From CAYOOP01 sp964405685 (GTDB lineage: Bacteria; Pseudomonadota; Alphaproteobacteria; Rickettsiales; SXRF01): DNA of 64,000 nt. Positions 34,805 through 42,812 of this stretch are shown here, one piece after another. The stretch is from positions 1 to 64,000 of the forward strand of contig CAYOOP010000005.1 in the NCBI GenBank assembly GCA_964405685.1, written 5' to 3'. Position numbers and translations under genes: made by a program. How positions within the stretch are numbered: the stretch's first letter is position 1; the number at the start of each line of letters is the position of its first letter. The notes beneath the pieces were generated by a model that saw nothing but the letters and a program-made list of their open reading frames with translations, was not told the DNA's origin and did no database searches.

Positions 34805-35748
34805 CCAATGCGAACTTTTTCTTCTTCGGCTTTTTTGAGTAGTACGGAAGAAGAGCTGGTGAATTTGGTGGTGAGTTGTTCAAGCACGGTGCACGCGTCG
34901 GTGTTACGTTTCAATGCACTGAGAGCCATCGCCAGTTTCAGCAGGTTATCCGCTGCTTTCGGGCCGCTTGGCAGCGCTTCAAACCCTTGGCGGAAATGAT
35001 CGGCAGCTTTCACATAATCGCGCTTGATATAAAACGTTTCACCCAGCCAATAATAGGCGTTACCAATGAGCGGATCTTTCGGAAACTTCTGCACGAAGGA
35101 CTGGAAATACTCCGCTGCTTCGTCATAGCGCGTCTGATTCAACAAGCGGAACGCATAGTTATATTGATCGCGCGGTTGATCAAAGGTTTTAGGCGCATCC
35201 TTCGCAGCCGGTGCAGCCGCAGGCGTAGCAGGCGCATTTTCCACTTTGATCACCGCTTTCGACAAATCCGCTTTTCCACTAGGCACCGGCGCAGGTGTTG
35301 CAGGCGTTGGAGTCGGGGCCGGTTGTGCTTCCGCTACGACAGGCACCGGAGCGACTGCAGCTTCCGGCGTGGGCGCTGGTGTAGGGTTGCGTTTTTCCAC
35401 ATCGCTCAAGCGCAAATCAACATCCTTCTGCATGCGCTCTTGCGCTTCTTGCACGCGCTTAATTGCAAAATCGGTTTGCTCTTGCTGCCCACGGATTTTC
35501 CGGAGTTCATCCTGAATTTGTGATAGCTGCACACCGAGGCGCGCATTGCCCACGGTCGCCGCTTGCTTCGCTTCTTCCGGCGACATCGGCACATCACCGC
35601 CGATGGCGATTTGTTTTTGAATCAACTGCAAATCCTTCTCCAGTCGATCCAGCCGATTGGCTTCCTCTTGATTCGGATTCACTTGCGCCAACGCCACGTG
35701 CGAGACGCTAACGAGGATCAGTGCGGGAAGGAGATGTTTCATTTTCAT
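34795..35748 (-). CDS. cpoB: Cell division coordinator CpoB (YbgF), Tol-Pal associated
   Basis: Periplasmic TPR protein that links Tol-Pal with peptidoglycan synthesis at division. 317 aa from ATG 35748 (ATG 35742 also possible). The signal peptide MKMKHLLPALILVSVSHVALA is cleaved before QVNPNQEE. A coiled-coil region (about 22-105) is followed by a Pro/Ala-rich linker and C-terminal TPR repeats (YNYAFRLLNQTRYDEAAEYFQ, YWLGETFYIKRDYVKAADHF). It sits directly downstream of pal across a hairpin and overlaps tilS, the order found in alphaproteobacteria. Confidence 0.93.
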   Translation of the reverse strand: MKMKHLLPALILVSVSHVALAQVNPNQEEANRLDRLEKDLQLIQKQIAIGGDVPMSPEEAKQAATVGNARLGVQLSQIQDELRKIRGQQEQTDFAIKRVQEAQERMQKDVDLRLSDVEKRNPTPAPTPEAAVAPVPVVAEAQPAPTPTPATPAPVPSGKADLSKAVIKVENAPATPAAAPAAKDAPKTFDQPRDQYNYAFRLLNQTRYDEAAEYFQSFVQKFPKDPLIGNAYYWLGETFYIKRDYVKAADHFRQGFEALPSGPKAADNLLKLAMALSALKRNTDACTVLEQLTTKFTSSSSVLLKKAEEEKVRIGCS

Positions 35749-35762
35749 ACGGCAGACACAAT

Positions 35763-35795
35763 AAACCCCGCTTGCGTTAGACACAAGCGGGGTTT
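35763..35795 (-). terminator. Hairpin between pal and cpoB
   Basis: AAACCCCGCTTG-CGTTAGACA-CAAGCGGGGTTT makes a perfect 12-bp stem. It follows the pal stop and precedes cpoB on the minus strand, so it is likely an attenuator or an mRNA-stabilising stem that lets Pal be made in excess over CpoB. On the plus strand it is followed by TT. Confidence 0.8.
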
Positions 35796-35802
35796 TTGAA
35801 GC

Positions 35803-36297
35803 TTATTGGTTGGTAACAACCGTTACAGCGCGACGATTTTGCGCGTAAGAGGTGTCATCCGAACCCACAACTGCTGGGCGTTCTTTGCCGTAGCTGATGG
35901 TGGAGATGCGGTTGTCAGCGATGCCGAGGCTTACTAGGTATTTCTTAGCAGCGTGGGCACGGCGCTCGCCGAGGGCGATGTTGTATTCACGGGTGCCGCG
36001 TTCGTCGGCGTGGCCTTCAACGGTCACCGCTACGTCTTTGAACTCTTTCAACCAGGAAGCTTGGCGTTCCAGCGTTGCTTGGCCTTCGTCTTGCAGTTCG
36101 GTACTGTCGTAGTCAAAGAACACGCGGTCACCAACGTTGGCCACCAGATCATCCTGCGTACCAGGAGTCACATTGGTGTTGGTACGGGTGTAGCCGTTGC
36201 CGGAGCCGTCCGCGTTGCCAGAGCCGCTGTTAGGGGTGGTGCACGCCGCTAGAGCGAGGATGGCGCCGAGGGCCGTCAAGTATTGGATCGTTTTCAT
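35803..36297 (-). CDS. pal: Peptidoglycan-associated lipoprotein
   Basis: Outer-membrane lipoprotein of the Tol-Pal envelope-constriction system. 164 aa; signal peptide with lipobox LALAAC and Cys19; a Gly/Ser/Asn-rich linker; then an OmpA-like peptidoglycan-binding domain with VFFDYDSTELQ, VEGHADERGTREYNIALGERRA and ISTISYGKERP. tolB, normally just upstream, is absent; instead there is an unexplained 480-bp region and a divergent channel gene. Confidence 0.96.
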   Translation of the reverse strand: MKTIQYLTALGAILALAACTTPNSGSGNADGSGNGYTRTNTNVTPGTQDDLVANVGDRVFFDYDSTELQDEGQATLERQASWLKEFKDVAVTVEGHADERGTREYNIALGERRAHAAKKYLVSLGIADNRISTISYGKERPAVVGSDDTSYAQNRRAVTVVTNQ

Positions 36298-36644
36298 GGG
36301 TTAGCTCCTGATTTGTAGTGGTATGAATTCGGGGGTGGGCCAAATGCCCTTTAAGGTCGGACATAAATAGCTCATTTTGTGGAAGTTTCAATGGGAAAAT
36401 TTTCCTACTTCCGGGCCCGCATTTTCCCTCCTACACCCATCATTGTTCTGCAGAACATAAGTCCAGCGGTTGAATTGTAGATCCCAACCGGGGCAGGAAG
36501 GATTCGGCGAAGGCGTATGGTGGAGATTGTGGTCAAAAGCCCCTTCTTCAGGCTACGCGGCGGACGGTCTGTCGGAAGGCAGCGTACGAACAGTCCTCAC
36601 GTGCACTTCCTATGGTACAAGCTACAGGGCGCGCCCTTTCACTA

Positions 36645-36677
36645 ATCCTGTGAATCACGTGAGTGATTGCACAGGAT
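36645..36677. repeat. Strong hairpin with GTGA loop
   Basis: ATCCTGTGAATCAC-GTGA-GTGATTGCACAGGAT: a 14-bp stem with one bulged base. Function unknown. Confidence 0.6.
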
Positions 36678-36707
36678 CTCGGAAGAATCGGAGACAAATC
36701 GCAAAAG

Positions 36708-36739
36708 ATCCCGTGCTCTTGCTCTGCAAGCCACGGGAT
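36708..36739. repeat. Hairpin resembling a family B remnant
   Basis: ATCCCGTG...CACGGGAT with inner CTTGC-TCT-GCAAG forms a two-step stem. The following GGGAATGAC resembles the family B end, so this may be a degraded copy. It lies 40 bp upstream of the channel gene. Confidence 0.55.
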
Positions 36740-36778
36740 TGGGAATGACTAATCGCTAAAACCTGCTACACTCGCGAC

Positions 36779-37228
36779 ATGCAGGAGTTCTTCATCACTG
36801 CCACTATTGGCATTGGGCTTATTGTTCTTTGCAGTCTCAGCATCTATGAAGTGCTGAGGCTCACATGGGCGCGTCTACCGAGGTTTTCGGTAGCGCCGCG
36901 TTTGCGCGTGTTGCTGGTCATTGGCATTGTATTCCTCGCGCATATTGCAAATATTTGGATTTTTGGTGTTGCCTATTACGCACTCGCCCATGCGGGCATG
37001 GGCACGCTTTCGGGTGCAGTCATCACCTCCGGCATCTACCACCTCGACTTTTTCGGCTATCTTTATTTCTCCGCCGTGAGCTATTCCACCGTGGGTTTTG
37101 GCGATGTGACGCCCGAAGGCGCACTACGCATGATCGCCGGTGTGGAAGCCTTAACAGGCTTTATTCTGATTGGCTGGACAGTCTCCTTCACCTACCTCAC
37201 CATGGAAAAATTCTGGGAGCTGCACTGA
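36779..37228 (+). CDS. Two-TM potassium channel-like protein
   Basis: 149 aa with helices at about 5-28, 42-70 and 125-145 and a pore loop between the last two. The selectivity-filter region YSTVGFGDVTPEG matches the Ion_trans_2 family (filter T-V-G-F-G). No cytoplasmic RCK domain is present. It probably passes K+ or other monovalent cations across the inner membrane. It is transcribed away from pal and stands alone. Confidence 0.82.
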   Translation: MQEFFITATIGIGLIVLCSLSIYEVLRLTWARLPRFSVAPRLRVLLVIGIVFLAHIANIWIFGVAYYALAHAGMGTLSGAVITSGIYHLDFFGYLYFSAVSYSTVGFGDVTPEGALRMIAGVEALTGFILIGWTVSFTYLTMEKFWELH

Positions 37229-37319
37229 GCAAGGATTTCGGACCATCGTCCCACTATTAAACGAAAATTAATTAGTATTTGCTAGATTGGACCTTATCTC
37301 ATTACCCAAAGGGGACATT

Positions 37320-38453
37320 ATGGCTGATAAAAAACCTGAGAGAAAATCACCGCAAACCGAAGAAGATTATATCGATTACTTCAAAATGCGTTTGAGTGAA
37401 AATTCGCCTAACCAGTCACAAGCGCTCCTCAAAGCGATGATGCCCTACATAAAGAATGAAGCAGAATATGCAGCTAAGCGCAACAGTCCAATTGGCTGGG
37501 AAGCAGAACAAAACATCCTCAGTGCTATCCGTAAAAAGGGAAGAGAAGACCTAGCGCTCAGTCAAAAAATAGGTGAAGAGCTCAAACTTAGAAGGGCGGA
37601 TAGTGATAGACATGAAAAAGAATATCCAGAGCGTGTACCGCAAGTTCGCGAAAAAGTGATGCCGGAGTTAACCGAATTCGCTGCGGCCCTAAAAAAGAAA
37701 ATATTGCTCCAGATCGAGCATGGGGATTATTCAGAGGTGGTTGGTAATCAAAGATTTATGGGGCCAACCGAAGCTCACCGGCCCACAGGCACCTCTGAAG
37801 CAGAGCATCAGCACGGCGTGAATGCATATGTAAGACATAGTGGCAAAAAGCTTGATAATAGTGTTCCACCGGGGATCAAAAGTCCTTATGTTCGTGAGTA
37901 TTATGAAAATCTAAGCAAAAAAGAATACCCACCCGTCGAGGCAGATGCAAAGCGGCCCGACGATGCCCGGTATGTAGAAGAAATGAAAGCCCTCAATAAG
38001 GAAATTGCTGGGCTCCAAAAACAATTGGATGCGAGAATCAAACAAGAAGTAGTCGATAATAGTTATTTTGCTTCTGATCCAAAGCTTGGAAAGATGTATA
38101 ACCAGGAGAAATATATCCAAGATCTACAATATCAATATCAAGCAGAAGTTGTATCTGCCGCAACGATGGAAGCGGTGAAAGAAACGGGTGAGAAGAAAGA
38201 TTGGGTGTTTGCCTATTCGATGATGAGTCGGGATACTCTTTATCATCTGGAAAAGCAAAGAAAAGAAAACGGAGCGATTGCAGAAATGCTTCCTCCCGTG
38301 CATCCTGAAAACAGTGAAGGTGCGAATCTGATTTTGAAGAACATGAACGGCGAGTCTTCATTTAATGTAAATGAGGCGCAACTCATGAATCTCAATGCTG
38401 ATCCTACGCGTGCAAAAAATATAGGACCAGGTAACTCTAGAAATCCCCGATAG
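37320..38453 (+). CDS. Hypothetical protein, charged and helical
   Basis: 377 aa from ATG 37320, with AAAGGGGA upstream; an open extension to 37287 is not needed. No family recognised, no signal peptide or membrane span. It is Lys/Glu-rich with probable coiled coils (EEMKALNKEIAGLQKQLDARIKQE, around 240-262) and a mid-region stretch RPTGTSEAEHQHGVNAYVRHSGKK. Its richness in Lys and lower GC than its neighbours suggest a lineage-specific or acquired gene. Confidence 0.6.
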   Translation: MADKKPERKSPQTEEDYIDYFKMRLSENSPNQSQALLKAMMPYIKNEAEYAAKRNSPIGWEAEQNILSAIRKKGREDLALSQKIGEELKLRRADSDRHEKEYPERVPQVREKVMPELTEFAAALKKKILLQIEHGDYSEVVGNQRFMGPTEAHRPTGTSEAEHQHGVNAYVRHSGKKLDNSVPPGIKSPYVREYYENLSKKEYPPVEADAKRPDDARYVEEMKALNKEIAGLQKQLDARIKQEVVDNSYFASDPKLGKMYNQEKYIQDLQYQYQAEVVSAATMEAVKETGEKKDWVFAYSMMSRDTLYHLEKQRKENGAIAEMLPPVHPENSEGANLILKNMNGESSFNVNEAQLMNLNADPTRAKNIGPGNSRNPR

Positions 38454-38458
38454 TTCAA

Positions 38459-38983
38459 TCACCAAAAATCAATCGTACCTTTGACTAGCATCTTCGCGCT
38501 ATCTACAGCTTCTGACGCGTCGCGCAAGGCACCGCCCAACGTGGTCTCCGGGGCTTCTAGCACACAGGTCTGTGCATTGTCCGGCTTGAGTTTGCACCAG
38601 CTTTGCTCATCTTGACGTTTGCAGCCGAAGCCTTGTGCGGTGCCGGTGTTGGTGCCGATGGTGTAGCGTTCTTTAAAGGTGCGGCACGTCGCGCCGGATT
38701 TGCTGATAAAGCGATTCACCGGCGTGATTTCGCCGCTGGAAGAATAGGTGTTCCATGCCATGGCTTGTCCGTCCGCGCCCACATTCATGACATAGTCAAA
38801 ATGACGCGCGTAATATTCTACTTCGGCGTCGCTTAAGCGGGTCACATTGGTGTTTTTCGAAAACTCAGGCTTGGCGACCCACACGGCCTGGTACACCCAC
38901 CACGCGAACACCAGTGCCAGCGCGAGCCTGAATAGTTTGTGTTCGACAATGCGGAAGAAGAGGTGTTTGAGTTTTAGTTGCAT
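38459..38983 (-). CDS. Hypothetical inner-membrane-anchored protein, surface-antigen-like C-terminus
   Basis: 174 aa. One N-terminal membrane anchor (residues 18-34, LFRLALALVFAWWVYQA), then a periplasmic domain. The segment CRTFKERYTIGTNTGTAQGFGCKRQDEQSWC resembles the RT0821/Lpp0805-type surface protein C-terminal motif, in which a cysteine pair flanks a Gly-rich turn. Function unknown. It is downstream of the palindromic repeat at 39.0 kb on the opposite side of ubiD and convergent with the hypothetical gene to the left. Confidence 0.55.
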   Translation of the reverse strand: MQLKLKHLFFRIVEHKLFRLALALVFAWWVYQAVWVAKPEFSKNTNVTRLSDAEVEYYARHFDYVMNVGADGQAMAWNTYSSSGEITPVNRFISKSGATCRTFKERYTIGTNTGTAQGFGCKRQDEQSWCKLKPDNAQTCVLEAPETTLGGALRDASEAVDSAKMLVKGTIDFW

Positions 38984-38995
38984 AGTCTATCCTCC

Positions 38996-39106
38996 GTCAT
39001 CCCGGCGAAAGCCGGGATCCAGTAAGCCGCGTCTGCGGCGTAATGGAGTTTCCTCTTTTGCTTCGCTTGCCGCGAAGCGCTGGATCCCGGCTTTCGTCGG
39101 GATGAC
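38996..39106. repeat. Palindromic repeat, family B (copy 4)
   Basis: GTCATCCCGGCGAAAGCCGGGATCCAG at the left and CTGGATCCCGGCTTTCGTCGGGATGAC at the right, 111 bp overall. Both arms are themselves palindromic and also pair with each other. It ends 7 bp before the ubiD stop. It is the best-conserved full-length copy and nearly identical to the one inside the L,D-transpeptidase gene. Confidence 0.92.
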
Positions 39107-39113
39107 GAATGTG

Positions 39114-40550
39114 TCATATCAACCCCTCCACCTTCTCCATCACTTCTTTGGGCATGATAATCTCCGTGCCCCACTGCCGCGTGGTTTCGTTGCCGATTTT
39201 ATGGGTGGCATCCAGCCCCACTTTACTACCTAACCCTGAAACGGGCGAGGCAAAATCCAGATAATCAATCGGCGTATTTTCGATCATGGTGATGTCGCGC
39301 GCCGGGTCCATGCGTGTTGAAATCGCCCACATCACTTGCTTCCAATTGCGCACGTCAATATCGCTATCGACCACAATAATCCATTTGGTGTACATAAACT
39401 GCCGCAGGAACGACCACACGCCCATCATCACGCGCTTGGCGTGGCCAGGGTAGGATTTTTTGATGGAAACCACGGCAATGCGGTACGAACAACCCTCCGG
39501 CGGCAGCCAGAAATCCACAATCTCCGGGAATTGTTGTTGGAGGAGCGGAATGAACACTTCGTTCAGCGCTTCGCCCAACACACTCGGCTCATCCGGCGGC
39601 TTGCCCGTATAGGTCGTGAGATATATCGGCTTCTCGCGCATCGTGATCGCTGAGATCGTAAACACCGGAAACTGCTCCACCTCGTTGTAATAACCGGTGT
39701 GGTCACCAAACGGGCCTTCTGCGCGGTAGTCTTCTAAACTCACATGGCCTTCCAAAACAATCTCTGCTTCCGCCGGCACTTTGAGGGGCACGGTTTTGCA
39801 ATCGACCAGCTCCACTTTTTTACCGCGCAGCAGGCCTGCAAATTGATATTCAGACATCGTCTCCGGCACCGGCGTCACTGCCGCTAAAATCGTTCCCGGG
39901 TCCGCGCCAATCACCGCCGCAACGGGCAATGGCTCCCGCTTTTTATCGCCCCAATCTTTGTGATGCTGCGCGCCGCCGCGATGTTTGAGCCAACGCATCA
40001 GCGTCTGGTTTTTACTAATCGGCTGCATGCGGTAAATACCGAGATTGAAGCGTTCACCAAGCCCTTTCGTCACTACGAGCGGCCAAGTAATCAGCGGCGA
40101 AACATCCCCCGGCCAGCAGGTTTGAATGGGAAATTTAGTGAGATCAATATCGCTGCCTTGCAGCACCACTTCCTGACATGGCGCTTTGCTTACGGTTTTC
40201 GGTTGCATGCTCATCAACGTTTTTACCAGCGGCAACATCGACAGCGCATCGCGAAATCCGCCCGGCGGTTCCGGTTGGCGCAGATACGCAAGCGTTTCAC
40301 CAATCGCACGCAGTTCTTCAGGCTTCTTCCCCATGCCAAGTGCTACGCGCTCCACCGTACCAAACAAATTAATCAGTGCCGGCATCGACGAACCCGTGAC
40401 ATTTTCCAGCAGCAGCGCCGGGCCTTTTTGCTCGATCATCTTCATCCCCAGCGCCGTCATTTCCAAATGTGGTGATACGGGCGCGCTAATCCGCCGCAGT
40501 AATTGGCGCGATTCGAGCAGTTCGATAAAGTCACGAAGGGAGGTGTACAT
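39114..40550 (-). CDS. ubiD: UbiD family decarboxylase
   Basis: Probably 4-hydroxy-3-polyprenylbenzoate decarboxylase of ubiquinone synthesis, using prenylated FMN made by UbiX. 478 aa from ATG 40550 (MYTSLRDFIELL). The 16 extra open codons upstream come from a family C repeat. Motifs are WPGDVSPLITWPLVVTKG, the EGPFGDHTGYYNE loop containing the catalytic acidic residues, PDEPSVLGEALNEVFIPLL, and WGTEIIMPKEV at the C-terminus. Other UbiD homologues act on different aromatic acids, so the substrate is inferred. Confidence 0.88.
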   Translation of the reverse strand: MYTSLRDFIELLESRQLLRRISAPVSPHLEMTALGMKMIEQKGPALLLENVTGSSMPALINLFGTVERVALGMGKKPEELRAIGETLAYLRQPEPPGGFRDALSMLPLVKTLMSMQPKTVSKAPCQEVVLQGSDIDLTKFPIQTCWPGDVSPLITWPLVVTKGLGERFNLGIYRMQPISKNQTLMRWLKHRGGAQHHKDWGDKKREPLPVAAVIGADPGTILAAVTPVPETMSEYQFAGLLRGKKVELVDCKTVPLKVPAEAEIVLEGHVSLEDYRAEGPFGDHTGYYNEVEQFPVFTISAITMREKPIYLTTYTGKPPDEPSVLGEALNEVFIPLLQQQFPEIVDFWLPPEGCSYRIAVVSIKKSYPGHAKRVMMGVWSFLRQFMYTKWIIVVDSDIDVRNWKQVMWAISTRMDPARDITMIENTPIDYLDFASPVSGLGSKVGLDATHKIGNETTRQWGTEIIMPKEVMEKVEGLI

Positions 40551-40554
40551 AGCT

Positions 40555-40634
40555 GTCATTGCGAGCGTAGCGAAGCAATCCAGATCTTGCAACGTCATAG
40601 ATGGATTGCTTCGGGCTAAAGCCCTCGCAATGAC
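40555..40634. repeat. Palindromic repeat, family C (copy 2)
   Basis: GTCATTGCGAGCG-TAGCGAAGCAATCCAG on the left pairs with ATGGATTGCTTCGGGCTAAAGCCC-TCGCAATGAC on the right. It fills the gap between the hypothetical gene (stop 3 bp away at 40637) and ubiD (start 4 bp away) on the minus strand. Confidence 0.88.
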
Positions 40635-40636
40635 GC

Positions 40637-41107
40637 CTAGTCACGCCCTAGGTGAGCCATAGAATTGCCGGGGGGCGTTTGCGCGGGAATGAGTTGATCC
40701 GGCATGGCGTAGGAGTGCTCCACCTGCGGAGATTTTCCCTGCGCAGGAGCGCATTTCATTTTTTCCATTTTGGTGGCGAGCGCATCGCAATCGTCGCAGC
40801 GCTTGGCTTCTTTGTACATGGCGATGCCGGCGTTAAGCGCGGTGCCGATGGCGAGCGATTGGACAATGCGGAAGGGAAGATTCTCTGGCGTCACTGCGGT
40901 AAACTCCGCAAGGCCTTGTAGCATTTTACCGGCGTTGCCACTCCCCAAAAATGCCATGGTACCTAAAATAACACCTGCTGATACCCAGGTTTTCACCGAG
41001 AACAAATGCTCGTAGGATTTTTTGGCGAAGGCTTTCACCATGTTCCACCGGCGTTCGATAAAACCAATGCGGCGCGGTTCGATTGGATCTTGTTGTTCCG
41101 TGGTCAT
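40637..41107 (-). CDS. Hypothetical membrane protein (paired, member 1)
   Basis: 156 aa, not recognised. One hydrophobic segment (about 41-62, WVSAGVILGTMAFLGSGNAGKM) and a second weak one near 85-95. CDDC near 103-106 could bind a metal. Its opening GFIERRWNMVKAF resembles GFIRRSWNSVVSS of the upstream gene, so the two look like diverged paralogues. It overlaps that gene by 4 bp and its stop abuts a palindromic repeat. Confidence 0.6.
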   Translation of the reverse strand: MTTEQQDPIEPRRIGFIERRWNMVKAFAKKSYEHLFSVKTWVSAGVILGTMAFLGSGNAGKMLQGLAEFTAVTPENLPFRIVQSLAIGTALNAGIAMYKEAKRCDDCDALATKMEKMKCAPAQGKSPQVEHSYAMPDQLIPAQTPPGNSMAHLGRD

Positions 41108-41700
41108 CGGCCCATTCCTCTGTTTTTATCGTCATCGTGTCGCATCGTTTTGGCCCAATTGGTAGGGGGGTGAGAAAGTTCATCGAGCGTTGGTTCCTGC
41201 GAAACTTCCTGTGTTCTTTCCGGAACGACAGAGGGCTCTACGCTGCGCCCCTTGGCAACGGCCACACGTTGCATAGCTTGTTTGGTTTCAAGATTCTGCG
41301 AGGCAGCGCGTATATCGGTCGCAACGCCGACCAACCCGCCTGCTAGCACAATGCCGATGCCGGTTGGATTGCTGATCGCGTATTTCATACCCTGATAAGC
41401 GCCATTAACCATACCCGAAACAAAATCAGCACTCACCTTGCCACCCACATCACCGAAAATCGGAGTGGGCATTCCCGCTTGCCCGGAAAGTGCGCCCATC
41501 ACCATTCCGGCTGTGACGATGGTACCAAAAGAAATCAACAAACCTTTGCCCACGCCGGTCATGGTGGCTTTGCCAATGCCGTCGGCAAAAAACTTGCCGG
41601 TGCTGCTGACGACACTATTCCACGAACGGCGGATAAACCCCAGGAAGCCTTTGTCCAGGGGGTCGGGAATGTGGTGGTCTTCGTTGACTAAAAATCCCAT
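41104..41700 (-). CDS. Hypothetical membrane protein (paired, member 2)
   Basis: 198 aa, not recognised. Two to three hydrophobic, Gly-rich segments (about 45-75 GVGKGLLISFGTIVTAGMVMGAL, and 108-128 PTGIGIVLAGGLVGVA). The glycine-rich membrane region is reminiscent of small membrane-inserting or phage-like proteins, but I cannot name a family. It is paired with the following gene through an ATGA overlap and starts 48 bp from tyrC. Confidence 0.58.
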   Translation of the reverse strand: MGFLVNEDHHIPDPLDKGFLGFIRRSWNSVVSSTGKFFADGIGKATMTGVGKGLLISFGTIVTAGMVMGALSGQAGMPTPIFGDVGGKVSADFVSGMVNGAYQGMKYAISNPTGIGIVLAGGLVGVATDIRAASQNLETKQAMQRVAVAKGRSVEPSVVPERTQEVSQEPTLDELSHPPTNWAKTMRHDDDKNRGMGR

Positions 41701-41747
41701 AATGAATCCTACGCTTAAATTCTAACATAAGCGGCGGGGATTTAATG

Positions 41748-42812
41748 TTAATCTTTCATGACAATGTGGTGGCTAAGGGAGGCCGCAAAGGCGTCCATGG
41801 CGCGGACCACATTATTGGCATTTTTTGATATATTTTCCAATTGCTTATCCGGGTCCCCAGTCATGGGGGCGGTGAAGTCCTTAAACCCACTGCCGCCATA
41901 GCGCTTGAAGTTTAGGCCGATATTCTTCTCCTCTTGATAAATCGCACCGATCAGGCAAGAGGCGAGCAGGGTGGGAAGCAAACGGGTATAAATATCTGGG
42001 TCAAGCGCATCCGTCAGCGTATCACTCGCGCCTTGGAGAAGCTCCTCGCGCATGCGCTGAAACAGCGCCATAAACCGGGCGATCGCTTCTTCGAGATTCG
42101 TGATATTGGCGTTAAAAATATCTTCCCACAACACCATATCGCTGCTGCATAGCCGTGTGAAACGTTGGAATACGGCGTCTTTTTCAGCCAGCGCGCTGAA
42201 GGGTTCTACCACATCTTTGGCAGCAAACGCCAAGAGTTGCGGCAGGTGCGAGACATAGGCGTAGACTTTATCGTGCACATCCGCTGGCATGTATTCGACC
42301 GTTGCACCCAGGCCGCTCCACAAGCGAACAACAGGTTCGAGTCCCACATCCTCCGGCGATTTCGGGGTAACAACCACGCGCTTGCCTGCGAACAAATCGC
42401 CTTTGCCCGCTTTCACGCCGCTGTGCTCGGAACCCGCAATCGGGTGCGAAGGCACAAACGCGCAGCTAGCCGGAATAAAAGGTGCGACCGCATCAAATGC
42501 CATGTGTTTGACAGAGGCCGTGTCTGTAATAATCGCACCGTGTTTCAAATGCGGGGCCATCGCCTCCGCCACGCTGCCAAGCGCCGAGGGCGGCACCGCG
42601 AGCACAACCAAATCCGCATTTTTCACGGCGTCAGCCAGCGGCAACGCTTCATCGATAATATGTTTTTGCAACGCATATTCGAGCGAAATCGGGCTGCGGT
42701 CGGAGGCGACCACACGGTGGGCGAGCTGAAATTCTTTCACTCCACGCGCCACTGAACTGCCGATTAGCCCCAGTCCGACAATGGCGATTTGTGAAAACGG
42801 TTGGCTATTCAT
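41748..42812 (-). CDS. tyrC: Prephenate/arogenate dehydrogenase
   Basis: Tyrosine branch enzyme. The N-terminal Rossmann motif GLGLIGSSVARG is followed by VLAVPPSA, TDTASVKH, SHPIAGSEHSG (the catalytic His region) and AYVSHLPQLLAFA. It is 354 aa, somewhat longer than the usual 300 because of a helical C-terminal extension. It overlaps hisC by ATGA, and the order chorismate mutase–hisC–tyrC is a familiar alphaproteobacterial aromatic amino acid operon in which HisC may transaminate prephenate or the tyrosine and phenylalanine keto acids. Confidence 0.93.
   Translation of the reverse strand: MNSQPFSQIAIVGLGLIGSSVARGVKEFQLAHRVVASDRSPISLEYALQKHIIDEALPLADAVKNADLVVLAVPPSALGSVAEAMAPHLKHGAIITDTASVKHMAFDAVAPFIPASCAFVPSHPIAGSEHSGVKAGKGDLFAGKRVVVTPKSPEDVGLEPVVRLWSGLGATVEYMPADVHDKVYAYVSHLPQLLAFAAKDVVEPFSALAEKDAVFQRFTRLCSSDMVLWEDIFNANITNLEEAIARFMALFQRMREELLQGASDTLTDALDPDIYTRLLPTLLASCLIGAIYQEEKNIGLNFKRYGGSGFKDFTAPMTGDPDKQLENISKNANNVVRAMDAFAASLSHHIVMKD

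Larger units (their letters stand above)
36298..36778. other. 481-bp divergent intergenic region, unexplained
   Basis: Lies between pal (minus) and the K+ channel gene (plus). It must contain the pal promoter. The part from 36440 to 36760 is GC-rich and structured but has no credible protein: the only open frame (36470-36748, TTG start) resembles nothing I know. Two strong hairpins are marked separately. An ncRNA, a decayed gene or a degenerate repeat are all possible. Confidence 0.4.

Noticed and set aside
36470..36748. TTG-start open frame of 92 codons ahead of the channel gene
   Set aside because: Composition and sequence resemble no protein, it spans two strong hairpins, and it has no ribosome binding site. 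More likely non-coding.
36440..36760. Assignment as tmRNA, RNase P RNA, 6S RNA or a group II intron
   Set aside because: None of the core motifs I know for these RNAs could be found; left as unexplained.
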